Virus record (IMG/VR): IMGVR_UViG_3300010883_000010 | Span: 1 to 64,000 of that record | Source: a virus | Reading direction: 5' to 3' (one strand) | Length of the DNA: 64,000 nucleotides | Shown: in pieces, positions 32,685 through 40,135 of the stretch | How positions within the stretch are numbered: the first letter of the stretch is position 1 | Layout: each line of letters begins with the position of its first letter | The notes under the pieces: model-generated | What the model was told of the DNA's origin: nothing | Databases searched by the model: none | What the model saw: the letters and a program-made list of their open reading frames with translations, nothing else | Made by a program: the position numbers and the translations under genes

Positions 32685-33320
32685 ATGTTAGTTAAAAGAC
32701 TCATAGAATTAAAAAATATTTATAAAGGAAAAAAGATTATAGTATGTGGATGTGGTAAATCACTAAACACGTTCTATGACTCACCTGAGTTTGCTAAGAT
32801 TGCGAATAACAACAATGTAATAACAATAGGTGTGAACGACGTTCCTCGACTATTTGATCCAACACATTTAGTTATAACAGATCACACAACTAGGTTCAAC
32901 AAAAATAGAATAGATCTAATAAATAATTGTAGAAGTAAAAGTGTATTAACTTGTGTTAAAGGATGGCAACATCCAAAACTAGTATATTTTGAATTAGGAA
33001 AAAGAGGAGGACTTACATTAGATGATTATTCTAGAGTAGACCACCACCTTAATTCTCCATACGCTGCAATAAACATAGCATATAAACTTGGAGCTTCTAA
33101 AATAGGTATGGTTGGAGTAGATTTTATAGACGGTCACTTTTATAGTCCCAAAGACGGGCCTCATAATTTAACTAGAAAACATCTTCCTTCAATTAACTTG
33201 GCTTATAAAAAAATATACCTTCAATTAAAAAATAGAAAGGTTGATTTATATAATTTAAGTGACATAAGTAAAATAGACGCTATTCCGTACCTAAGTATTA
33301 AAAAATTTATAGAAATATAG
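32685..33320 (+). CDS. DUF115/sialyltransferase-like Rossmann protein, glycan cassette
   Basis: 211 aa. The N-terminal IIVCGCGKSLNTFYDS is a nucleotide-sugar-type loop, and VITIGVNDVPRLFDPTHLVITDH and YKLGASKIGMVGVDFIDGHFY match the layout of DUF115/MptE-like and GT42/GT29-like proteins that bind CMP- or nucleotide-linked substrates. As the first gene of a cassette with NeuA and NeuB, transfer of a CMP-activated nonulosonic acid is a reasonable inference. A non-transferase role cannot be excluded. Confidence 0.65.
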   Translation: MLVKRLIELKNIYKGKKIIVCGCGKSLNTFYDSPEFAKIANNNNVITIGVNDVPRLFDPTHLVITDHTTRFNKNRIDLINNCRSKSVLTCVKGWQHPKLVYFELGKRGGLTLDDYSRVDHHLNSPYAAINIAYKLGASKIGMVGVDFIDGHFYSPKDGPHNLTRKHLPSINLAYKKIYLQLKNRKVDLYNLSDISKIDAIPYLSIKKFIEI

Positions 33321-33326
33321 ACACTA

Positions 33327-33962
33327 ATGAAAATTATTATACCAGCACGAAAGGGATCAAAAGGTTTTCCCTTTAAAAATAGAAAACTGTTTGAGTATAC
33401 TGCAGATATTATACCGATCAGTTTATATGATAGTGTATATGTTCTAACTGACGACTTGGAAATCTCCAAAATATCAGAGTCATATGATTTTAACGTATTA
33501 CCAAGACCTAGAAGAGTATCCAATGACTCAGCTTCTACAAAAGCTTCAATAGAATACGCTTTAGAAAACATAGAATTAGATAATAAAGATGAGACTATTC
33601 TAATGTTATACTTAACCTATCCTTATAGAACCTGGAGCGAGGTTGAAGATGCGATAGCTGATTTTGCTCGTTCTGGATCTGATTCACTTCTTTGTAGAAA
33701 GGAAATAGAAACTTCTCCGTTTCTAGTTTTAAAAGAAGAAGAGAATGGAAAGGGATCTCAGTTATTCTATCATGATCTTTATAGAAGACAGGATTACCCT
33801 AAATGTTTTGAAATAAGCCACTATATTTCAATATTTAGAGCAGGTTCTATTTCTAAACTAAACAGCAATTTATATAATTCAAATACCTACTTCTTAAAGA
33901 TAGAAAAAGAAATACTAGATGTAGATTCAAAAAAAGACTTCAATAAAATAGATGGAAAATAA
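33327..33962 (+). CDS. neuA: Acylneuraminate cytidylyltransferase-like (NeuA)
   Basis: 211 aa. Activates a nonulosonic acid with CTP to form CMP-sugar. The signature IIPARKGSKGFPFKNRK (about 3-19) matches the NeuA IPARGGSKGIPxKN CTP loop; VLTDDLEISKISESYDFNVLPRPRRVSND fits the SDDxxIxxIAxxYG..RPxxLxxD region, and TYPYRTWSEVEDAI the LQPTSPLR region. It is slightly short (typical 220-230 aa). Some Arg/Gln substrate residues differ, so the exact sugar is uncertain. It overlaps the following glycosyltransferase gene by 11 bases. Confidence 0.85.
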   Translation: MKIIIPARKGSKGFPFKNRKLFEYTADIIPISLYDSVYVLTDDLEISKISESYDFNVLPRPRRVSNDSASTKASIEYALENIELDNKDETILMLYLTYPYRTWSEVEDAIADFARSGSDSLLCRKEIETSPFLVLKEEENGKGSQLFYHDLYRRQDYPKCFEISHYISIFRAGSISKLNSNLYNSNTYFLKIEKEILDVDSKKDFNKIDGK

Positions 33963-35685
33963 AATAGATAACTTTTGTGCTATTACTGAAATTAGTAATA
34001 GGGAGTTTCACCTATGTAGAACAGCAATATTCTCATTCATATCAACAAATAAGTGGTTTAATGGATATTTAATTTTACTAAATATAGATGGAGAAGAAAT
34101 AACAGACCATAATATTAATATCTTAAAATTAACATATGAAAAATTTAATATAATTTCTCCTGATGATTCTAAAATATTACAAAAACTAAGAAAGAAAAAA
34201 AATGTAAATAAAAGATCATCATTCCTATATCTTCAGGCATTTAATATTAAGTCTAAAGGAAATATCTTTTTTTCCAAGTCCAGTCTATTTATGAATGAGA
34301 TTTCGTCAATCTTAAGTAATAAAGAATTAAACGTTCCAATAAAGTCGCCTATTTTCCCAGAACTTAACCCAACCGGTAGCGAAGATCTTAATACTAATTT
34401 AATGTTTATTCCTAAAAAATATATTTCTAATAAACGATATAATGATATACTAAATATAGTAAGCTCGTCTGAAATTTATAAAAACGAATCGGAATCTAAC
34501 GTATTAAAAAAATACATTAAGCAATATTCAATAGATGTTAAACTCTGTTCAAATACCCTATCAGTTAACTCGTCGTTTTTTGATAATTCTAAATATTCTA
34601 ACTTTATCAGATACCATAAAGCAATTGGAAGCTTAAATATGGATACTGCTAGTGCTTCTGGGACTTTTAACTTTAAGAGAATACATAATTATTGGAAACA
34701 ATATAATCACAACTTAGTAAATGGGCTGACTAAATCAGTTCCTACTAAAATTAATACTAAGAATATAAAGATTGCTAGAAAAAAATATAAACATAAAATA
34801 AACAAGTCGCATTCGTTAAAAAATACATTCTCAGATAAATTAGCAATATACACAACATCTGATGAAAATTATATCGAGCACGCAATTGTTGCATTTCAGA
34901 CTTTCCGCGAAATTAATCCACATCTAAATCTAGATTTTTTTATTATTTCAAAAGAACTGAGTCATCATAAATTAGAATTATTAGATAGAAATTCAATATC
35001 ACATATTGAATTAGATTTAAGTGGAGTATTTAAAATAGAAGAAAACTGGCCATACCCCAGCGAATGCTTTTGGTTATTTAAAGGACCTGATCTTTTAAAT
35101 AATTTAGGATATAAATATTCTATGTATATAGATTCTGATGTGCAGTGTAATCAACCAATGGATTTAAGCTGGCTATATTCTTTAGATTTAATTGCTGGAG
35201 CGGAAAGGGGAGCTTCGTTAATTAAATTTCTATCTCACGTAGAAAATATTCATAAAATAACAAAAGGATTTAATATAGATAGATCAAATATACAAGATAT
35301 TCCTTCTGTTAATACTGGCGTCTTATTTTTTAATAATGCTGAATATTCTAGATTAAATTTTTATCAAAAAGCAATAGATGCGTTCACACTAAGTAAGGAA
35401 TTAGGTATTCCACGAAAAGGAGATGATTCATTAATGTGTCTTCTAATGTCAATATATTATGAATATTCATATAAAACTTTACCTAGTTCTTGGAATGACT
35501 ATAAATTTTACCATAAAAATCCAGGAAAATCGGTTAATCACTTTAACTCTATAATAATTCACCACTCACGCCATAAACCTTGGAATAAAAGAGATACGAG
35601 GTTTTATAAAAATCAATTTAACACATTATTAGTTTCAAGATGGTGCGAAATGTCAAAAAAATTAAAGCTAGATGGAAAACTATAA
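33952..35685 (+). CDS. Tandem glycosyltransferase: degenerate N-domain plus GT8-like C-domain
   Basis: 577 aa in two similar halves. The C-half (about 293-577) is GT8-like: KLAIYTTSDENYIEHAIVAFQTF, the DxD motif YIDSDVQC (Asp394, Asp396), VNTGVLFFNNAEY and a His-rich IIHHSRHKPW end. The N-half (about 5-230) starts alike (FCAITEISNREFHLCRTAIFSFI) but has GNIFFSKSSLF where DxD is expected, so it is probably inactive and may bind acceptor. It transfers a hexose from a nucleotide sugar in the cassette. It overlaps the next gene by 14 bases. Confidence 0.78.
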   Translation: MENKIDNFCAITEISNREFHLCRTAIFSFISTNKWFNGYLILLNIDGEEITDHNINILKLTYEKFNIISPDDSKILQKLRKKKNVNKRSSFLYLQAFNIKSKGNIFFSKSSLFMNEISSILSNKELNVPIKSPIFPELNPTGSEDLNTNLMFIPKKYISNKRYNDILNIVSSSEIYKNESESNVLKKYIKQYSIDVKLCSNTLSVNSSFFDNSKYSNFIRYHKAIGSLNMDTASASGTFNFKRIHNYWKQYNHNLVNGLTKSVPTKINTKNIKIARKKYKHKINKSHSLKNTFSDKLAIYTTSDENYIEHAIVAFQTFREINPHLNLDFFIISKELSHHKLELLDRNSISHIELDLSGVFKIEENWPYPSECFWLFKGPDLLNNLGYKYSMYIDSDVQCNQPMDLSWLYSLDLIAGAERGASLIKFLSHVENIHKITKGFNIDRSNIQDIPSVNTGVLFFNNAEYSRLNFYQKAIDAFTLSKELGIPRKGDDSLMCLLMSIYYEYSYKTLPSSWNDYKFYHKNPGKSVNHFNSIIIHHSRHKPWNKRDTRFYKNQFNTLLVSRWCEMSKKLKLDGKL

Positions 35686-36484
35686 GCTATTTTGGTGGAG
35701 AGGTAAACATTATAATTTTGGTGATGAAATTACGCCTTGGTTGTTTAAAAAAATGTGTGACATTAATCAATCTTCTCCTTGTAATATAAAATTAGAGAAA
35801 GGTCCAATAATACTTGCAGTTGGTAGCATAATGCGGCTTTCTTCTGCTAAAACCTCGATATGGGGATCAGGAATTAGAAATATAGATCAATCTGATTTTA
35901 CCGAAGCTAAGAAATACCACGCAGTTAGGGGACCATTTACTAGAAAACAATTATTAAATCTTGGATATACATGCCCTGCAATATATGGAGATCCTGGATT
36001 ATTGCTTCCCAAATACTATAATCCTTCTATTTCTAAAAAATTTAAATTAGGTATAATACCTCACGTTAGTGAATATGAAGATATTAAAAAGAAGTATTCT
36101 AAGCTTAAAGATGTTTTAATAATTAATTTAACAACTAATGATATTGAAAAAGTAGTTGATGATATTGTTTCATGTGAGACTACAGTTTCTACTTCTTTAC
36201 ATGGAATAATAACATCTGTTGCATATGGAATACCAACTAGGTGGCTAAAATATTCTGATCGTATAACAGGAGATGACATAAAATTCTATGATTTCTTTGC
36301 TTCTCTAGATAATAGAGTATTTTCAACCTTTAATTATAAAGATATTACATCTCCTATATCTAAATACAACCCTATTATCCCTTCAAATAGTATTTCAGAT
36401 ATTATTAAACAGACTGAGCTATATCCAATGGATTCATTGGATATTAATCGTCTCATATCTTCCTGTCCAGTTAAAATAACTTAA
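35672..36484 (+). CDS. Polysaccharide pyruvyl transferase, copy 1
   Basis: 270 aa. Adds a pyruvate ketal from PEP to a sugar of a surface glycan. Family marks: FWWRGKHYNFGDEITPWL (the NxGD start), SIMRLSSAKTSIWGSGI, HAVRGPFTRKQLLNLG, IYGDPGLLLPKYY, GIIPHVSEYE and TSLHGIITSVAYGIP. The following gene is a paralogue. Ketal pyruvate adds negative charge, as does a nonulosonic acid, so the finished glycan would be acidic. Confidence 0.85.
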   Translation: MENYKLFWWRGKHYNFGDEITPWLFKKMCDINQSSPCNIKLEKGPIILAVGSIMRLSSAKTSIWGSGIRNIDQSDFTEAKKYHAVRGPFTRKQLLNLGYTCPAIYGDPGLLLPKYYNPSISKKFKLGIIPHVSEYEDIKKKYSKLKDVLIINLTTNDIEKVVDDIVSCETTVSTSLHGIITSVAYGIPTRWLKYSDRITGDDIKFYDFFASLDNRVFSTFNYKDITSPISKYNPIIPSNSISDIIKQTELYPMDSLDINRLISSCPVKIT

Positions 36485-36493
36485 ATATAATTT

Positions 36494-37252
36494 ATGCATA
36501 AAACTGTTAATTTACATTGGTATAAAAAAGATTATAATTTTGGAGATATGTTAAATCCATATTTAATACCTAAGTTATTTAATATTAAAGTAAATTGGAT
36601 AACCCCTGGGTCTAATACTCCTCATATATTTTCTATAGGTTCAATACTTCAAAAGGCCAATAATTCAACTGCAGTATGGGGATCCGGCTTTATAAGTAAT
36701 AATAGTCGTATTTCAAATCCTTCTAAGATATTCGCAGTTAGGGGACCTCTCACATATGCTAGACTAATTAATGCAGGTATACCCACTCCTAAAATATTTG
36801 GAGATCCTGCCTTACTTTTGCCCAATGTATATTCTCCACAATTTAATAAAAAGTGGAAAATAGGAATAATTCCGCATTATGTTGACAAAAAATCAAATGT
36901 TATTAACATGTGTTCTAAAATAAAAGGAGTCAAAATAATAGACGTTCAAGAAAAAAGTATAGAATCGATTATCAACGATATTCTTGCATGCGAAATAATT
37001 TTATCAAGTAGTTTGCACGGTCTCATTGTCGCAGATGCTTATGATATTCCTAATATATGGATAAAAATATCAAATAAGTTAATCGGAGGAAACTTTAAAT
37101 TTAATGACTATTTTAAGTCAGTTAGTCGAAATATTCGCGAACCTATTATATTTACAACTAAGTCAAATATTTTTGATATAGTAAAAAACTATTCACTAGA
37201 AAAAATTATTTTTAATTCTCAACCTCTACTAAAATCTAATCCCTTTATATGA
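36494..37252 (+). CDS. Polysaccharide pyruvyl transferase, copy 2
   Basis: 252 aa, clearly paralogous to the gene before it: LHWYKKDYNFGDMLNPYL, SIGSILQKANNSTAVWGSGF, FAVRGPLTYARLINAG, IFGDPALLLPNVY, GIIPHYVDKK and SSLHGLIVADAYDIP. Divergence in the acceptor-facing parts suggests two different sugars or positions are pyruvylated. It overlaps the next gene by 4 bases (ATGA). Confidence 0.85.
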   Translation: MHKTVNLHWYKKDYNFGDMLNPYLIPKLFNIKVNWITPGSNTPHIFSIGSILQKANNSTAVWGSGFISNNSRISNPSKIFAVRGPLTYARLINAGIPTPKIFGDPALLLPNVYSPQFNKKWKIGIIPHYVDKKSNVINMCSKIKGVKIIDVQEKSIESIINDILACEIILSSSLHGLIVADAYDIPNIWIKISNKLIGGNFKFNDYFKSVSRNIREPIIFTTKSNIFDIVKNYSLEKIIFNSQPLLKSNPFI

Positions 37253-38079
37253 AATTAGGAGTATCATATACAGTATTTGATGGGATAGAGCTCTTAGAGC
37301 ATTCTATTAAACAAATAAGAAATCACGTTGATTTTATACACGTAGCATATCAAAAATATTCTTGGTTTAATAAGGCAATGTCAATTGAAGATTTTAATAC
37401 ATTAAATCGATTAAAAACAATAGGGTTAATCGACTCCTTAGAATGTTTTACAGATTTTAAAATAATAAAACTAAATACGAGTAATATTCAAATATCTAAA
37501 AAATATGAGACCGAAAAAAGACAATTTGGAATGAATGCTTGTTTAAAAACAGGATGCACCCACTTTATATCTATGGACGTTGATGAATTTTATATAGCAG
37601 ATGAATTTAAAAAAGCAAAGAATATAATAGTAGAAAATAATATATCCCAATCTTCTTGTTCTTTTATAAATTATGTAAAATTACCAATATACACAAGAGG
37701 AATAGATGGATCTACCGTGCCATTCATATGCAAAGTAAATAATTATTCAAATATGTCAAAATACTTTTTTACGAAATGTGATCCAACCAGAGGAATAACT
37801 GATAATATACGAGGAGCCAAGAAAAAATTTACTAAAGATATAATATTAATGCATCACATGGAGACAGTTAGAAAAGATTTGACTAAAAAATATGAGTCAA
37901 CAACGAGAGCAATATTTAATAGGAGTAGAACCAAAGATTTAGTAAAAGGTATAAAATCAGTAAATAAACAAACAAATATGTTTAGTTTTGATAAAATAAT
38001 ATTTCCAGGAACACCTCCTGTAAAACTTAAAGAAACCGATAATATATTTAATATACCTTATAAAATATGGGACCTGTAA
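37249..38079 (+). CDS. GT2-like glycosyltransferase
   Basis: 276 aa. Starts MKLGVSYTVFDGIELLEHSI, the opening strand and loop of GT-A enzymes of the GT2/GT92 type, with DxD in FISMDVDEFYI (Asp110, Asp112) coordinating the sugar nucleotide metal. Substrate unknown. It lies between the pyruvyltransferases (4-base overlap) and NeuB (13-base overlap) in a translationally coupled cassette. Confidence 0.72.
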   Translation: MKLGVSYTVFDGIELLEHSIKQIRNHVDFIHVAYQKYSWFNKAMSIEDFNTLNRLKTIGLIDSLECFTDFKIIKLNTSNIQISKKYETEKRQFGMNACLKTGCTHFISMDVDEFYIADEFKKAKNIIVENNISQSSCSFINYVKLPIYTRGIDGSTVPFICKVNNYSNMSKYFFTKCDPTRGITDNIRGAKKKFTKDIILMHHMETVRKDLTKKYESTTRAIFNRSRTKDLVKGIKSVNKQTNMFSFDKIIFPGTPPVKLKETDNIFNIPYKIWDL

Positions 38080-38930
38080 AGATAGTAGCAGAAATAGGAA
38101 TAAATTATGCATACGGTAAAGATAAGTTTAAGTTTTTAGATAATGCTAAAAAATTAATAGACGCCGCTGCTTTGGCTGGATGTAATTGGGTAAAATTCCA
38201 AAAAAGAAATCCAGATATATGTGTAAGTGAAGATCAAAAATTAAAACCAAAGAAAGTTCCGTGGAGAAAAGAAGAAACCACATATCTACAATATAAAAAA
38301 GATATAGAATTTGGAGTAAATGACTACGCTGAAATTGATGTATATTGCAATAAAAAAGGAATTGGATGGTTTGTATCGGTATGGGATAAGTCATCCGTCG
38401 ATTTTATAGTAGATAACGATTATTCTAATTGGGGGTCATTCATAATGAAAATTCCATCAGCTTTAATAAACGATATTGATTTATGTAAGTATGCAAGTGA
38501 AAAGTCTGACCTTTTAATTATATCAACTGGAATGAGTACGGAAAAAGAGATTATAACATGTATAAAAGCATGTGATCCCGACGTAATCATGCATACCAAT
38601 TCAACATACCCAGCAAAAGTAGATGAGCTTAATCTTGAATATATACATTGGCTTAAAGATAAACACTATGGAAAAGAAATAGGGTACTCTGGTCATGAGT
38701 TTGGCTTAGTTACAACATGGGCAGCAGTTGCCATGGGAGCATCGTGGATTGAAAGACATATTACTCTTGAAAGAACACTATGGGGATCTGATCAGATTGC
38801 ATCGGTAGAGCTAGGCGGGCTTATTAAGCTTGTTAAAGGAATACGGGATATTGAAAAATCTTTTAAAGGATACGGAGAAAGAGAAGTTTTAGGATCAGAA
38901 TTAGAAAAATTGAAAACCTTAAGAAAATGA
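38067..38930 (+). CDS. neuB: Sialic/nonulosonic acid synthase (NeuB catalytic domain, no SAF domain)
   Basis: 287 aa. Condenses PEP with a hexosamine-type sugar (ManNAc or relative) to a nonulosonic acid. TIM-barrel motifs: IVAEIGINYAYGKDKF, NWVKFQKRNPD, KIPSALINDIDL, LIISTGMST, HTNSTYPA, GYSGHEFG and SWIERHITLERTLWGSDQ. The protein stops at the point where NeuB normally continues into the SAF antifreeze-like domain that closes the partner's active site, so the enzyme is shorter than usual (about 340 aa). No epimerase gene (NeuC) is present, so the sugar must come from the host. Confidence 0.87.
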   Translation: MGPVKIVAEIGINYAYGKDKFKFLDNAKKLIDAAALAGCNWVKFQKRNPDICVSEDQKLKPKKVPWRKEETTYLQYKKDIEFGVNDYAEIDVYCNKKGIGWFVSVWDKSSVDFIVDNDYSNWGSFIMKIPSALINDIDLCKYASEKSDLLIISTGMSTEKEIITCIKACDPDVIMHTNSTYPAKVDELNLEYIHWLKDKHYGKEIGYSGHEFGLVTTWAAVAMGASWIERHITLERTLWGSDQIASVELGGLIKLVKGIRDIEKSFKGYGEREVLGSELEKLKTLRK

Positions 38931-39217
38931 TTACACCAAAACTAATACTTCAATTTATTGAAGGAAATCTTAAAATGCTTGGAGATAAGTTTGGAACCCT
39001 TTCGGAACATACTAAGGAACAAGTTTTATATAGATCTCAAGTATGTAAAAATGATTGTATAGAAAGGGGATATTGCGTTCAATGTGGATGCTCAATTCCT
39101 GGTAAATTATATGTTACTAAATCATGTAATAAAGGAAGTAGATTCCCGGACTTAATGGATGCTGAATCTTGGGAAACATATAAAAAGGATAATAATATAA
39201 AAATAGAAGGAAAATGA
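38927..39217 (+). CDS. Cys-rich zinc-binding hypothetical protein
   Basis: 96 aa. Cysteines in CKNDC, GYCVQCGCSIPGK and KSCNKG can form a zinc site; the end DAESWETYKKDN is a typical helix. Similar small CxxC proteins occur in phage and polysaccharide clusters without known role. Both edges overlap neighbouring genes by 4 bases, so it is made with NeuB and the HAD phosphatase. Confidence 0.65.
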   Translation: MITPKLILQFIEGNLKMLGDKFGTLSEHTKEQVLYRSQVCKNDCIERGYCVQCGCSIPGKLYVTKSCNKGSRFPDLMDAESWETYKKDNNIKIEGK

Positions 39218-39513
39218 TTTACTATATAGATATAGATGATACTATATGTAGATCAGGGTCACCTAGCGATTACTCTACGGCCATTCCAATAGATAACGCA
39301 ATTAAAAAAGTTAATGCACTATATGATGCCGGACATGAAATAGTTTTTTGGACGGCGCGTGGATCTGGAACTGGAGTAGACTGGAGGGAAGTCACCAAAA
39401 ATCAATTAGAAAAATGGGGAGTAAAATATCATAAACTTCGCCTCGGAAAACCAATATATGATTTCTTTATAGATGATAAAAACATAAACGCAAGAGACTG
39501 GTTAAATGAATAG
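39214..39513 (+). CDS. HAD-family small phosphatase
   Basis: 99 aa. HAD motif I is YIDIDDTIC (DxDxT), motif II WTARGSG, motif III/IV region VKYHKLRLGKPIYDFFIDDKNINA with the late Asp pair. No large cap domain. In sialic-type pathways a HAD enzyme removes the 9-phosphate before NeuA activation, which would suit this gene between NeuB and the last cassette gene; the substrate is inferred. Confidence 0.8.
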   Translation: MIYYIDIDDTICRSGSPSDYSTAIPIDNAIKKVNALYDAGHEIVFWTARGSGTGVDWREVTKNQLEKWGVKYHKLRLGKPIYDFFIDDKNINARDWLNE

Positions 39514-40111
39514 ATATAAAAATAAAGTATTAATTCTTGGAAACGGTCCTGATATTAATAATATAGAATTTAATCGCCTTCCAAAAATAATAAAAACAGC
39601 AGGAGTAAATAGAATATGGCTAAAACACTTTCCTAAATACTATTTCTACCATGATGCTGACATAATGAAGGAAATAGATCGTGATATAGTTCTCAGATCT
39701 CAACTCATAGCTAAAAGTGTATGCTATACTAGCGATTGGTTGCATACGCAAACATCTAATATTCCAAATTATTTAAAAGTAATTAATAGATCTAATCCTT
39801 CTATATTTGTAGATTCGGTAAACACGTTTATGAGAATTTTAATAAATGATAATGTATTTAACACGAATGATACTATATTTTATATAGCAGGAGTTCCACT
39901 AAATTGGACAAACCCGAGTCACTTTTGGAAAGATTTAAAATACCATTCTCTAAATAAAAAAGATAAAATATGGTATGATGCTAGATTTACTAGAATGCTT
40001 TCTAATTTTAAAAATTTAAAAAAATTAGGATATAATATGGTTTCAGTTACTCCTAATTCTAAGTTAAATAAAATAATGAGATATGAAGGTATAGGTAATT
40101 TATATACTTAA
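39506..40111 (+). CDS. GT42-like sialyltransferase candidate
   Basis: 201 aa. The start VLILGNGPDINNIEFNRLPKI closely matches the N-terminal CMP-binding loop of GT42 sialyltransferases such as CstII (NGPSLKEIDYSRLP). The following strand and helix (TAGVNRIWLKHFPKYYFYHD) keep the asparagine-centred loop expected there. A CMP-nonulosonate transferase at the end of a cassette that makes CMP-nonulosonate is consistent. It is shorter than CstII (about 260 aa). Last gene of the cassette, 24 bases from a convergent gene. Confidence 0.65.
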   Translation: MNRYKNKVLILGNGPDINNIEFNRLPKIIKTAGVNRIWLKHFPKYYFYHDADIMKEIDRDIVLRSQLIAKSVCYTSDWLHTQTSNIPNYLKVINRSNPSIFVDSVNTFMRILINDNVFNTNDTIFYIAGVPLNWTNPSHFWKDLKYHSLNKKDKIWYDARFTRMLSNFKNLKKLGYNMVSVTPNSKLNKIMRYEGIGNLYT

Positions 40112-40135
40112 AGTATCAACCTTAAGATATTAATT

